64,000 nucleotides of DNA from Dichetophora obliterata (lineage: Eukaryota; Arthropoda; Insecta; Diptera; Sciomyzidae): contig OY986436.1 in the NCBI GenBank assembly GCA_963920525.1, positions 184,653,496 through 184,717,495 of the forward strand. Reading direction: 5' to 3'. A model generated the notes under the pieces. The model saw only the letters and a program-made list of their open reading frames with translations. It was not told where the DNA came from and made no database searches. This document shows, one piece after another, positions 10,740 through 22,773 of the stretch (the first letter of the stretch is position 1; every line of letters begins with the position of its first letter). A program made the position numbers and the translations under genes.

Positions 10740-12800
10740 TATCCATAGCACAATAAGAACTGAGTTCTTTTAATGTACAGTTTCACAATAGGTAAAAAAA
10801 TTTATGCTTAGCGATAATTGAAAGATAAAAATATTTAAGTACATATTATTCTTAATTTAAACTTAATAAATAGCTATTGTTAGTTTAAAGTTTCCTTAAT
10901 TAAATAATAGAGATAGAGTGAATTAAAACAGAGTGCAGCAAAAAAAAAAATTATAAAGTAGTTGGAGAAGAAGAAATAGTAGAAAACTGGCTAAAAATAT
11001 TTAATGACTCGAAAAATATTGAAATCCTGCATCCCTCAACTTTTTCGTTTCCCTAATACATCTTACATGGCTTGGTAAGGAATTCCACAATCGAGTGGCA
11101 TTAATAAAAAACATCATTGTAAAATTAAAACAGTTAAAGCTTGGTGGAGTTAGCATGCAACTTCCTGTTGATTGACCAAATTGAATTTTTTCAAACAAGT
11201 AATTAGGTGTTTTACACGTCATTATTTTATGCTGGAAAATACAATTTCTAGCATTTACATAGCTTATAATATCACATTCAAAGATACTTTTTTTGAAACT
11301 GCGAAATATGGTCAAATTTGCGTATCCCATAAGAAAATCGTGTGATTTGATTAAATGCTAAATTTAATTTTAATTCAGATTCCGACTCTAACTTACTATA
11401 GACACATTCTGCATAAGTTATTATAAAAAGCAAAAGTTGAAAAACAAGTTTACGTTTCATTTCAACAGACGTAAATTCCGCTGAAACTCAGAGGTTACGT
11501 AAGATGAATTAAATCCTTCTAACAACACTGTTGATGTGGTCAATTCAAGTTAATGCAGAATTAATGTGAAACCCAAGATTTTTAATTTTGCTTACGATAG
11601 CAAGCTTATTGCCACCTAAAATCAGGTCCGGTATATCTTAAAAAAACACTGTTTTTACTGATGGGCAGCACAAAAGACTTAGATGTATTGAGCTGAAGGC
11701 CATTACTAAAAGCCCAGTGATCTATTTCGCTTAGATCCTCATTTAGCCTATATACTCATTCCATAAGACCAGCTCTACGAGGAAGATGTAACTGAATATC
11801 ATCAGCATAAGCATGCATGGATGAATATTTACACACGCTGAAAATAACATTGATGAAAATTGAAAATAGAAGAGGCCCAAGAACAGGCCTTGTGTCACTC
11901 CACTGCAAACAGGCGAATATTTCGAAAAATTTTCGCCATTCTTCACTCTCTGTACTCTGCTGGAAAGATAATTATTCATGAGAGACACAGAGCTGTTGCA
12001 GAAGCCGTACATATATTTAAGTTTATAACAAAGAAAAGAATGATTCACCGTATCAAATGCTTTAGAGAAATCAAGTAAGCACAGCAAAGTTACTAGTTCA
12101 TTATCATACGAGTATCGTATATCATCTAAAATCTTGAGCATTGCAGTTGAACAGCTATGACCGACGTGAAAACCTGATTGAAATGGAGATAACAGTTTTT
12201 TTTAGATATATAGTTTGATATTTGATTGGCCATTAGGGATTCGAAGATTTTTGATAAGGACGATAGTAAGCTGATTGATCTGAAATCATTAAGTTCCCTC
12301 GCTGCTGTTTTTTTGAAAACTGGAATAAAATAATTGCAGATTTCCATGAGCTAGGAAAACAGGATGTTGTAAAACAATGGTTTAAAATATGAGTTAGTGG
12401 ACTAAGAACAACTGAAAGATTGGTTTTAAAAATCTTAGATGTATTCCATCTGCTCCAACAGCATTTGATTTGATTTTTGAACGCATTTTCCAACATTGAT
12501 TTCATCTACCGCGGATAACTCAAATGATTGTTCAATACAGTTTCAGGATTAATATTGCCGAGGTTCAGCGTGCTCAGCAGGAAGTAATCATTAAGCAAAT
12601 CAGGGTCAATAGGACATTCAGACTTAGCACTGCTGCCAATACCAAGTTTTTTGACATTATTCCATAAAGTCTTGGCTGGAAGAGATGTTTTAAGTTTGGA
12701 TAAGCAATGCAGTCTTTTAAATTGTCTAGTAATAAGAATTGATTCACTTCTTACTGCTATGTAATAAGATTCTCTATACTGTAATAAGATTATCTATATT
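10740..12800 (-). pseudogene. Jockey/CR1-like LINE ORF2 (family B), reverse strand
   Basis: Reading leftward from about 12800: LPAKTLWNNVKKLGIG (linker), VLSPLTHILNHCF and CFPSSWKSAII, SKIFESLMANQIS, then LLDFSKAFDTVNH (motif A with catalytic Asp), CSGVTQGLFLGL (motif B; usual GVPQGSILGP) and HAYADDIQLHLP (motif C). The C-terminal part reads NARNCIFQHKIM, TPNYLFEKIQFG and TRLWNSLPSHV before about 11000; the rest to about 10740 is pyrimidine-rich 3' UTR. Multiple frameshifts and stops. The same family recurs at 13125/15739 and 49263. ORF1 and 5' end are missing, as is usual for truncated LINE insertions. Confidence 0.88.
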
Positions 12801-12845
12801 TTTCAAGATATGAGAATGTTTTTGGTGTCAAACAAACGGAAAATT
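12793..12845 (-). repeat. Left arm of an inverted repeat matching 14697-14745
   Basis: 12801-12835 is the exact reverse complement of 14701-14735 (35 bases), with partial identity beyond. The plus-strand copy lies at the C-terminal end of a LINE fragment, so this arm is probably a scrap of that LINE. Confidence 0.75.
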
Positions 12846-13124
12846 TTCTAACTTAATTATCTCTCAGAAAAATGAAAAATTTAGTATACATTAACAGATA
12901 TTTGATGGAAAAATGCACATTGTAGGTTATTCATTAGAGATAAACGAAATCAGTCAAGCTGGTGTTTGTAGCCCTATTAATAGCCAAGAATTCTTTCAGT
13001 GATTGTTCTCCAGTCTTAAACTCAATTTTCAGTGTTTTTATTCTCCATTTTTTTAATAAAGTTAAAAACGTTATTTTGAAAAGAATCCCATTTTTGGTGA
13101 TAAAAAGTACTCCAGTGAATATAT

Positions 13125-13234
13125 CTGTCGAAAGTAAGAAATTTCTGGCTTGTGGCATACAAAGCTACCTTGAAGCAAGACATTGCATTTTTCTGTATAG
13201 AATCATTAACACACAAAGACCTTCATACCTTTTA
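13125..13234 (+). pseudogene. LINE family B C-terminal fragment, left half
   Basis: Reads SKKFLACGIQSYLEARHCIF then LYRIINTQRPSYLL, close to 49378-49460 and to the reverse-strand copy at 11000-11330. It is cut at 13234 by a 2.5 kb TIR insertion and resumes at 15742. Confidence 0.8.
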
Positions 13235-15738
13235 GGGGTCGTTCATAAACTACGTTACCGATTTTTATCTCTTTTTTCCCCTTCCTCCTTCTCCATTACT
13301 TTTCGTAGTGCATTTCAAAACCCCTCCTTCCCCCTTTCATAAAGTAGCGTGACATATGAAATAAAAAAGTAATTGATTTAAACATATTATATTCACTGGG
13401 ATTGTGAAGCTAAAAGCTTTGTTAAGGATACTTGTTGAGGATACTTCTAATTCTGCATTAGATTCTATGTCGACCTATTCAGGTGTTTCCTAATTTCTAA
13501 TGCAAAGAAATTCAAGTGGTCTTTGACAGAGTTAATAAGCCGAATTCAGTGGACCTGCGCTGTTAAATGCATAAATCTATACCTATAATAAAACTGTAAG
13601 AAAATCTGTATATATAATGTTATTTGGAAATTATTTCTGCGCTGAATATTTTGAAGGATGTGGACTCCAAAAATTTAATTTTAATTTGTATCTGTTTGTC
13701 CGTCTGTACGCGTATCACCTTAAAATTTCTGGATATATTTTCTTTAAACTTGACATTTGGGTTCCTTACGTCTCTGGTCGGGACATAGGTTACATTTTAT
13801 TGCAGAATTATTTTCAAAATAACAGCTCTTTCATCTTTCAGCTTAAAAAAATGGAAATTGAAAGCAATAAACGTCGTGGAAGAGGATAAAATTAAGTTCT
13901 CCTTGGACTTACCCTAAATAGCAACCTTGTATAGAATTCTCATATAAAACTTTATGAATTCAAAAATAAGCTCACTGTTGACACCAAGTATTTTATATAT
14001 ATATATGTCTATAGTCCATACACACTTGACATATATGATGATGTGTTGGGCCTATCAAAATACATCGGAGATGAAAAAATTAAAAAGAATGCAAAATAAA
14101 TGCATGATGATTAAATTTTAATCTTTTTGTTTCTTATTCACACTCTTTACATCTTCATTGTGTTTGAATTATTATTCTACTTATTTTCTTTTAATTCACT
14201 TTAAATTTAATGTTTTGATGTAAGTTGTCATTTAGATCGTCTGAGAATTTTTAAAAAATTGTAAAATTGAATTGTCATTATGAATCATAACCTTATGTTA
14301 CTGCGCTTGCCATAAGACTTCAGTATTGTTAGAACAGTCGTTCTGATTGCCATGAATAGCAAAAAAATAAACAAACAAATAAAGCTGTTTTCGGGCTACC
14401 ACTACTTTATCCTAGTCATAAACTTTATGTGGAGGAGTTTAAAAATGTCTAATCCCTAGATAGAATCTATCTGAACTCTATCTGATACTTCAAGTTTTTA
14501 AGAACATAACAAATATAAACCATAATATTACACATCCAAATCAACATACTCATGCATTATGAATAGAAACAGAAATAACTTAGTTGTGAAGAGATGCAGT
14601 CGAGAGGTCACAAAACAACGCTACTTATGTGCAGGTCCTAGGGTCTGTAATAACTTACCAGAACTTATTAAAAATAATAACAAAGTTAAAAATTGTCCGG
14701 TTGTTTGACACCAAAAACATTCTCATATCTTGAAAACTATAGGAAGTCCTTGCACAATAAAGTTTTGAATAAATTCAAGTTTTTTCTAAATGACCTTGTT
14801 ATTTATTATGTTGATTTTATATGATTTAAATACAAATTCTAAATGTTTAAAATTCTAAATGTTTTGTTTGAAATTCTAAATGTTTTGAAAAAATTTAAAT
14901 CTTATTTTAAAATAGACCCAACTAATTTTGGTTTGTTTCGAAAACGGTGCAAATGTTGATTTTTCGTAAAAACAATAATAGCTGAGAGTTGCATTTTGTG
15001 TACTCTTTTATGTGACGTATCATTTTTAGAAAAAAACTATTTCTAAAAATAATAAAAAATAAACTGGCCATTTCAGCTCGTGGAAGGACTTTGATCTAGC
15101 TTCTATTGATCAATTGTGTTGTGCGTGTTATTAAATGTTTGATCACAAATGATCGAGAACTGGACCTACGTGTTTTATGCCAACTTTGAACTGCTTATGT
15201 TCTCAAGAAGCTTTACATGGCAATTTTTTCTGTTTCTGTTTGACACAAAATTTTATGATCTATTAACCAAAATGTAATGGTACCCCCTTTGATGGGAGTA
15301 TGTTGAGGGAATGTTGTTTTTATAAGTATTAAACAATGCTTAAACTTAAAAAAAATTTCTGGTTTTTTCGTATTTTGTAATCTGGTAAACAAATTACAGC
15401 TATTATAAATTATAACTACTCAAATCATAAAAACATATTTTTCTTAAAAGACATATTTTCCTCATTTAATAACATACTCTTTCAAATCCTACTTATTTTT
15501 AAAGAAATTTCGAATTAAAACTGCAAAAATAAAAATTTACAAAAATATTAACATTCCAGAGTAACAACAGGTTAATACCAGCTAGTCTTAAATAATATTA
15601 CATTTTTTTTTCTTTTTTTTCAATTGTTGGTCACGTTGCAATATCTTAAAACCCTCCTTCCCCTACCGTTACTTATTGTAGTGCATTTCAAAACCCCTCC
15701 CCTCCACCAAATTGGTAACACAGCTTATGAACGACCCC
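13235..15738. mobile_element. 2.5 kb PIF/Harbinger-like TIR element with TTA target duplication
   Basis: Left end GGGGTCGTTCATAA... (13235-13259) and right end (15714-15738) are inverted repeats matching at 22 of 25 positions. TTA is repeated on both sides (13232-13234 and 15739-15741), and removing element plus one TTA rejoins the LINE B frame (...PSYLL then HAPHYP). A 3-bp TTA/TAA duplication and G-rich ends suit PIF/Harbinger; no transposase is visible, so it is non-autonomous or hollow. Each end has a subterminal block GTAGTGCATTTCAAAACCCC (near 13311 and 15679) in direct orientation. Inside lie a LINE scrap (14555-14735) and an unassigned region near 13610-13900. Confidence 0.75.
14555..14735 (+). 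pseudogene. LINE C-terminal scrap inside the TIR element
   Basis: One frame reads MNRNRNNLVVKRCSREVTKQ then RYLCAGPRVCNNLPELIK, resembling the C-terminal tail common to many LINE ORF2 proteins (NLVVPRC...GP..YN.LP). Ends in the 35-base segment repeated in inverse at 12801-12835. Confidence 0.6.
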
Positions 15739-15917
15739 TTACACGCACCTCATTATCCCTAGATATAATTTCGCAAAATCCAGTAGATTGTTTTTCGGTA
15801 GTAGTTAAAGATCATGGAATTGCTTTATAATATTTAAAGTGTTTCCAATAAGAATAAATTTAGGTATTTCATTTTCGAATACTTTTCTTATCTTTCTCTA
15901 TTCTTCAATTCTTTATT

Positions 15918-15952
<35 letters not shown>

Positions 15953-16050
15953 TCTACTTTTGAATCCTATTTCTAAGTCAATATTATTTTATTGTTTCAA
16001 TTTTAAGTCTATTATGGTATTCTGTAAAACAATTATGTATGTAAGTTAAA
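15739..16050 (+). pseudogene. LINE family B fragment, right half and 3' UTR
   Basis: Continues the fragment ending at 13234. The text from 15762 (ATCCCTAGATA...CCAGTAGATTGTTTTTCG) parallels 49519-49560 of the other copy, then a pyrimidine-rich 3' UTR follows as in that copy, including a TC run. Confidence 0.75.
15921..15949. repeat. (TC)n microsatellite
   Basis: About 14 TC units within the LINE 3' UTR. Confidence 0.9.
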
Positions 16051-16401
16051 ATATTTAATGTGTGATTAAAATATTTTCACAATTAAATTCCAAACATGTG
16101 TATTTTGTTCCAAATTCTGTAGGCAAATGCTCTGCCCCCCTTAAAAATCAAAAACACCAGAATGACAGTCCTAAGTCCTTAAAATTAATGCCATTTAAAA
16201 GTATTTAAAACTTCTTTAAAATATTTAATTATTTATTTTTGAGCATCCATAATAACAACATGCATTGCATTTAATCTTTTTAATTTAGAAACACACGGAA
16301 TTTTAAAAAAAATCTGAATTGCGACAAATGTGTGCTTACATAAGTTTTCTTTCACAACAGTTTTCATGCAAAGTTTTCAACACAAAAAGAAGCTAGCTTA
16401 A

Positions 16402-16776
16402 GGCCTTTTCCACACTTGGTCAACGCAACTCCAACTCAAGTTGCTAGCCTGTGCATTTATACCGGAACCTTCAGATTAAGCAACTTGCACGCAACAAGTT
16501 CTGGACATGTTCTCAACTTGTTCAACGCAACGCAGCTTTCCGCAATTTTGATCGGCGACTTGTTGCATCAGTTTGTTTGTTTTGTGAATTCAATTGTTTG
16601 TAGTGCAGTACGCAATATATTAATCAAAGTGAATAAGTTAATTCATTAGTTATTTTTTCATTTATAGAATCCGAAAGAAAAAGAAATTGTTTGCAAGATG
16701 AATGAGCAAGTGTTAAATATTAAATTAGTGCGTTGAAGTTGCGTTGAAATTGCGTTGACCAAGTGTGGAAAAGGCC
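16402..16776. mobile_element. 375 bp MITE with 27 bp perfect TIRs and TAA target duplication
   Basis: Begins GGCCTTTTCCACACTTGG and ends with the exact reverse complement; 27 bases match perfectly (16402-16428 and 16750-16776). TAA flanks both sides (16399-16401, 16777-16779). GGCC ends with a 3-bp TAA/TTA duplication suit PIF/Harbinger MITEs. CAACGCAA motifs repeat inside both arms. The 77-codon reading frame inside is judged non-coding. The perfect TIRs suggest recent activity. Confidence 0.88.
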
Positions 16777-16779
16777 TAA

Positions 16780-19700
16780 CTCTTCAGGCAACTCAAAATA
16801 TCCTTTGAAACTTATAAACGTTTGTTCAAATGTCGCTTAGTGTTTTTCAGCAACAACTTAGCAGAAAAAAATGTGAAAAAAGCAAATTAAGCAACAATCG
16901 AACAACGTTAGAAGGCATACATATGTACGTATGCAGTGATGTGTATGAGAAAATAAAACAAAAAGGGTCGCCAGCCGGGCAGCAAGGAAGCTAAATCTCA
17001 CGACTTCGATTTTGTTCGTTTCGAGTGGGCGATCATTTAAATTTTACATTTAAATGTTGTTGACAGATAAAATTGCTAACCGATGATGTTGATGACGAGG
17101 ATGTTGACGCGTTTGTAGTTGCTGGTGTTGTTTCTTCTGCTGTTGTTTTTCCTTTCTGCACTGATTGTTGTTGGTGACAGTTTTGCATTTTCTTTACTTT
17201 GTACCTTAAGTTAAATTAGAGAGTTAAGTTTTAATTCCAGTGTTTGCAGTTCAAATGTTGTTGATATTGTTGTTGTTCTGTGTTGTGGTGTGTTGGCATG
17301 AGCATGGCTGACAAAAAGGGTAATTAGCGCAAATCAATGTGGGGAGAGCAACACGTTTTCAGTTTTCAGTTTTTTTTGGGTTGTTTTTGTTGCTTTTGGC
17401 TTGAATTCTGATTGTAAGTGTATATGTTTAGGCTGCATTTAAGCAAAAATAATGATGATTTTTAATTGCTGCATTTAACTTTTGCCTCTGCGCTATTAAG
17501 GTTGTATTTGTTTCTGTTGTTGTTGTTAATGTGTTTTTTTTTTGTAACTGCTAGTAAAGTGCTGGCGTAGGTTGCAGCTGACATTGCTGCTGTTGGTTTT
17601 TTCACCGATATATTTTGCATTGCCAGCTTGTTGATAAGCTGACAGAGGCACAGATTTTAATTGGAGATGCTTGAAAAGTTGCATCAGCAAAAATAGTTGA
17701 GCATAAGTTTTGAAGTGATAGCTTTTGCGAGGGTGTGAGGTAATTTGACAGTGTTAGCAGTTGCAAACGGATGCAGTTGGTTGGAGTTGTTTTTTTTTAA
17801 GCTAAATGTTGAGAAAATTAGCGTTTAGTTTTTATTGATTAAGTTTGACGATTCTATCGTTTGCTTTAACTCAATAAATCCCTTATTTTAAGGTTTTAAC
17901 TAAATATTTGACAATTTTTATTTATAACTCAGATATTTGTCGCTTTATCTAACTTTTTTATGCCTTGCCACTTTGCTTGTGACTCAACGCCACGTTTAAC
18001 GCACGCTTGTCTTATTTCTTGCCACATAACAAAATGATATTAATTATTTGTCAACTCTATAACCTCAAAAACAGCAACAAACGAAATAGCAAAACAATAA
18101 AATTTGCATAGATAAAGATCGCAAAATAAAAATATGCAACATAAACACCAACTGCATCGAAATGCTTAACGTATGCAGAGTTTTTGTTGCATGTTTGCAT
18201 AAATTAACACTAAATGTCAAAATGAACTTTTGGCCGCTGAAGAAAAATGTTCATATGAAATACGTAACGATTTGGTTAGCGCTACTTTTTCAGCTAAAAT
18301 TACACTAGCTGAATTCATCTAACTGCCTTAAATAGCAGCCAACTAGCTAGGTGTCGCTTATTCTCGTGTGCGGGTGGTGTCTGAGTGTTGCTTTTTAAGG
18401 ACCTTTAGTTTCGACATTTTATTGAGATAACAAAAATTTAAGCAAACAAGTAATTTATTTATGCATTTTATTTTGTATTCAAATTTGTATGCAAGCTTTC
18501 GTTTATGCAAAAATTTTCCGAAAAATCAACAATAGTTTTAGACTCAGGGTGCGGATTGACTCTGCTATTGTTTAGCTAGACAAAGTACACAGGAATAAAA
18601 AATCATAGTCAACTCAAAAAAATATGACTTTTCCATGCCTGCCACAATATATTCGTGCATAATTTTTTTAGGCAATAACCAAACATAAATCGTAACAATA
18701 CTTGAATTAACGATTGAATATCATATGAGTATCTGTGAGATATTTTATTATGCTTCAAGTAGTTTTGTTGTTATTTAGCAATCAAACGTGCAGCAAGTTT
18801 TGTGTAACCAAAAATTTCAAGTTAGTGTGTGAAACTGAAATAGCTTCAAATTATTGTTATTTGAACGTATGAAAAGTAAGAAATTAAGAAAAATTTAGTT
18901 GAAAAGTTTAAAATTGCATATAAAAAAAATTTTAAATATGCTAAAAACTGAAAATCAAAGACTCTCAACACTTAAAACATGTTGATTTTGTATTTGACTT
19001 TTTTTTTTAGTTTGCTTTAAGCTAAGCTTGTGCAACAAAAGCTGAATAACTGCATAAATTTCTTAATTTTTTCACGGGTCTTTGAGTTTTATATTAAGAA
19101 ATCAATCGCGCAATAATGTTGAAGCATTACAAACAGAATTTGATGTTTGGGAAAAATTTGAGATGTGTGAGAATGGAGTTGCATGAAATCTTCTGATATC
19201 TGCGTTTTTAAGTTCTCCCTTATTGCCCCTCACCTCTTATTGCTTGGCTATAGAATTGAGATGGTTTTGAAGTTAACTCTTTAAAAAAAAACTGAGCTTC
19301 AGAGACAAGCAGTTTCATCTGCTACATATATTAGAGTGTATCGAAAATCTTATCTCCAATTCCGGTATCCAAATTTAATAGAATATAAAAAAATCCTTTC
19401 GATTGGTATACTTTTTTTTTGGTTTGAACCAATTTTGGCGTCCTCCTTAACGCATTTTTGCGCATTTTTAAGCAACTTTTGTACTGGAGACCTACATATG
19501 CTTGATTTAAAAAAAAAAATTAAGCTTATCAATCAATACCTTACCTACAAAAATATAAAACTGCAAATTTTAACCCCATTTGACCAATGCTGTAAGAAGA
19601 TTTGAAGGTTTTTTTCAAAATGCTTCTACTTGTTATTGTATTATTATTTTATTTTGGTTTTTTTTATAAAAAAATCAGTTCTTGCGTGAAATACCATCAC

Positions 19701-20860
19701 CGATAAATACTATGGGGAGGGGACTCTGCACCATTAATTTCAATGGTTTAAAAATGATTTACTGAATTCCGTTGCGTTCATACACACTTTACAAGTGACA
19801 CTAAACCTTCACATCGATATTGGAAGATCGAAGAATGAAAATGCGTTAAGTGGCTAAGGTTGTAGGCATCTGAATTGAGTGGGTACCATTTAACATGAAA
19901 AAGCATTTGGATATTTGTATAGTAATGATGATATTTTATCATTTTATGCAGTTATTTTATCCAATAGATGGATAAAAGAAATGTTTTATCCATTTGCATT
20001 AAATTTTATTGTCAATCTATACTGTGGTATTTTTACTCTTTACGGAAGTAAAGTTTACTCCTTTTCTAGGAAGTAAATTGCTGATAATTCAAAGGAAATA
20101 CAAATGTATCAATATTAATACCAAATAGTGTTCATTTGTAGCAAACAACGTAAACAAGGAATTTATGTCAGTTGGTTGTCGTAGTTAGCATGCGTTACAC
20201 ATAAAATTTGGCAAATTGTTTAGTGTTTTTTGTTGAAGTTTTTGTTTATTAACGTTTAATTTTGTGGAAATGTAAAGATTAAAAGGAATGTAAACATTTA
20301 ATGGAATTGTTAAAAGATATTGTGTTCTTTGTACTCCTTACTGTGCAATCGTGCTTTTGATATGCTTATTCAAGCTGATAGTAAAATTTATATTGTTCAA
20401 AAATAGATCATTAATTAAACTTTCCATAATTTTTCCAAAAAAATGTTAAATGTCTTTTATTTTTGACAGAATTAAGACCTGAAATATCCATATGGACATT
20501 TTAATTCCATGTTAAATATATACAATATGTGTGTACAATATTTAAAATAACACTAGTTGGTGTTTTTGAGTTTATTCAAAGAAAGTATGTATAAACCTAA
20601 TATTGATATTTCGTTTAAGTCTTCTCTGTGTTAAAAAGTATTCCATTTGTGGATATTAAAAATATATCCAAATAAGGCTACACAAACGGATAAAAAAATT
20701 AACACCATTTGGATGGACGCTATGTAGCACCGATTTGGTGTTGTAGTAACACCATTTTTATTGTAAAGGAACTCGACCATAAGCGCAGCCGTGTGACCAT
20801 TTCAAAGGAGTGTTTGATGATGTTCAACCACAATCCATCGCCATTTTGTTACCGCAGATG
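16780..20860. other. Non-coding AT-rich DNA
   Basis: Contains GTTGTTG/GCTGTTG tracts at about 17090-17620, ATACATATGTACGTATG near 16918-16936, and several AACACCA/TGGTGTT short inverted motifs at 20560-20760. No protein family, TIR pair or RNA gene recognised. A patch at 19850-19900 (AAGTGGCTAAGG) has an A-box-like look but no B box. Confidence 0.55.
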
Positions 20861-20867
20861 AAACATC

Positions 20868-21335
20868 CCTGTGGGCAATTGCAGGAGTCCGATGGCCTCA
20901 TAGCAGGCCTGCGTTAGGTTTTAAAAGGCCTTCCACACTCCTTGCAAACACCCTTTTATTGCTTGTATGAAATGGAAAAAATTTGTCAGGCGTTCCGCTC
21001 TCCTTGCTCAAAAGAGACCTGCCAGAAGCGCTCTTTCGAGAAGTCCTGTTAGAAGGAAAAGTAATATAAATATCAACTTGAAATAAAAACGACTAACAAT
21101 TTCATATTTGAACCATGGTCCTCTTATGTGGCTGTCCGACATCTTACCCACTCGTCTGTAGTGGTTGTTAACCATAAATATTTTTTTTTGCATCAATACA
21201 AATGAAAGTAAGTTTTCGGGAGCCCGGGTTCGAGACCCAACTCGGAAAAAAATTTTTTTTTTAAATTTACATTTGTTTACAAACTGTTCTGTGTATTTAA
21301 AATTTTTTTTGAATTTTTTTTTTAATTTTTTCATT
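20868..21335 (-). repeat. SINE-like repeat with tRNA-like promoter (copy B, inverted)
   Basis: Reverse-complement counterpart of 3205-3675. On the minus strand the A-box-like TACAGACGAGTGGG (21147-21160) and B-box-like GGTTCAAATA (21105-21114) are better kept than in copy A, followed by a T5 run. On the plus strand GGTTCGAGACC (21227-21237) matches the B-box consensus GGTTCGANNCC exactly, followed by an A/T run. Homology ends near CAATTGCCCAC on one side and CACAGAACAG on the other. Confidence 0.65.
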
Positions 21336-21339
21336 TAAA

Positions 21340-22410
21340 ATAGTATGAAAAGAATCAGAACCTTCAAAAGGTAGGCCTTACAGAAGTAATCATCAATGCA
21401 GTGATCATGGAAGGTGTATTGACGCCAATAACAGCAGTGCTAGCATGCCTTCTTTTGCGGAGCACTCGCTAAAATGCCCACTGGGATAGATACATCTTAA
21501 CACACCAGACATCAACAGTGGAAGCAGTGTACTTTTTCGGGTGTTCAACTTTGCATCAAAGAAGGCCAAGGTGAGAAGGCATGCGAAATCATTCACATAG
21601 ATTACATTAACCTTTAACTGTTGAGGTGGTGGTAAATTTTACCCTCTTTTTACATTTTTGTGAACTACTCTCTTCCGTTGCACTCTAGAATTTGAATTTT
21701 TTTTGTGTATTCTTATATCATTATCATTGTTATTCAGTTGTGTTTTGGCGATGGTAGGTAAAGCATGAGCGGAGAAATGCAGATGGTCTGTTTCGGAAAT
21801 CGATACATATTCCTCTTTAGTAGTCTTTGAGTGATTAAGCTGTGATCAACTCACTGCTTAAATTAGTATATGACGTCGCAGATTTAAGAATTCATTCTTT
21901 TGAATTGTATGGCTGCTAATCATATAACATTTCAAAGAAGTAGGCTATTTACAGATCACCGCCATCAACTCTACCACCTTGGCTACCTTTGCCATCTGTT
22001 CTAGTTGCTTTTTTATATTTCAATATTCATTGGTGTTCGATAGTTTGTCGAAATGCATCATAGAAATGAAACGAGATTTTCATTTCCAGAAGCTAGTGTT
22101 CTAGCTGAAAGGTGACTATTTTCACAACCAAATGTTCAATTACACATGACTTTGACCGAAACCGATCAATTTAAGATTATTTAATTAATTTGACATTAAT
22201 TAAACTTATTTGGCCGTGCTCCGCCATAGTTAGTTAGTTAGTTTTATGATCTATTAAATCAAAGTTTATGTAATTTTTCACTGAACATTTTTTACCACCA
22301 CGCAACGTTAGCATAAGTATCCAATATAAAAAAGTTAACCACACGTCACACTAAGCGTTAGGTTATCATAGAAATTTTTTGAACACTGGTTCGTTTTATA
22401 GTTGCTAGAA
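21340..22410. other. Non-coding stretch
   Basis: No family recognised. TTAACCTTTAACTG at 21608-21621 resembles a piggyBac-type TTAA end but no partner was found; TTAG tetramers occur near 22230-22245. Confidence 0.45.
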
Positions 22411-22415
22411 AATCT

Positions 22416-22508
22416 TTTATTAGGAAACTTTAGATCATGGATTATTTTATGTTACATGATATTTATTAGGAAAACTTTAGATCATGAAATATATTATGTT
22501 ACATGATA
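22416..22508. repeat. 46-bp tandem duplication
   Basis: Two units beginning TTTATTAGGAAA and ending TTATGTTACATGATA, 46 bases apart, with a few differences. Directly upstream of the possible exon at 22528. Confidence 0.8.
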
Positions 22509-22527
22509 TGTAATTTATTTTTGCAGA

Positions 22528-22773
22528 TCATGTCAAATTAAAAAAAGTATAGCTCAAATTTTAGAAGAAAATGGCGAAGTTAGCAAAGTCGACGATAAAA
22601 TTGTCAATCCGAATTTCTGCATTGAAGAATGTGACGTGAGTGATGAAATATGTTTAGAAGATGCTACATGCAGTAAATGCGATGGAGCTGATGAAGAGAT
22701 TGTTTACGAAATTTACAGCAAGGGTGAAAAAGAAAATTTTGGTTTGATTAATAAAAATCTCCAAAAATGTTGA
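22528..22773 (+). CDS. Possible terminal exon or protein fragment, unknown function
   Basis: An 81-codon frame without an ATG start, preceded by an acceptor-like TTTATTTTTGCAG and ended by TGA at 22771. The translation is acidic and Cys-containing: it starts SCQIKKSIAQILEENGEV and includes CIEECDVSDEICLEDATCSK and NLQKC at the end. Codon content looks more protein-like than its surroundings. The frame is open back to 22507, adding an F-C-R-S-C reading across the putative splice site, so a small zinc-binding fragment is also possible. No upstream exon was identified. It may be the last exon of a host gene or the tail of a decayed transposon protein. Confidence 0.35.
   Translation, partial: SCQIKKSIAQILEENGEVSKVDDKIVNPNFCIEECDVSDEICLEDATCSKCDGADEEIVYEIYSKGEKENFGLINKNLQKC

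Noticed and set aside
13610..13900. Region with TTTGTCCGTCTGTACGCG text as a Helitron or dispersed repeat
   Set aside because: A vague resemblance to dispersed insect repeats; ends and coding parts are not visible.
20840..20885. Frame reading IHRHFVTADETSLW as a mariner first-Asp block
   Set aside because: Only about 10 matching residues, with no further mariner text around; it may be a scrap but cannot be supported.
22690..22720. A second CTGATGA followed by CGAAA within 20 bases
   Set aside because: No helix I or III pairing and no stable helix II; it lies in the protein-like frame at 22528 and is judged chance.
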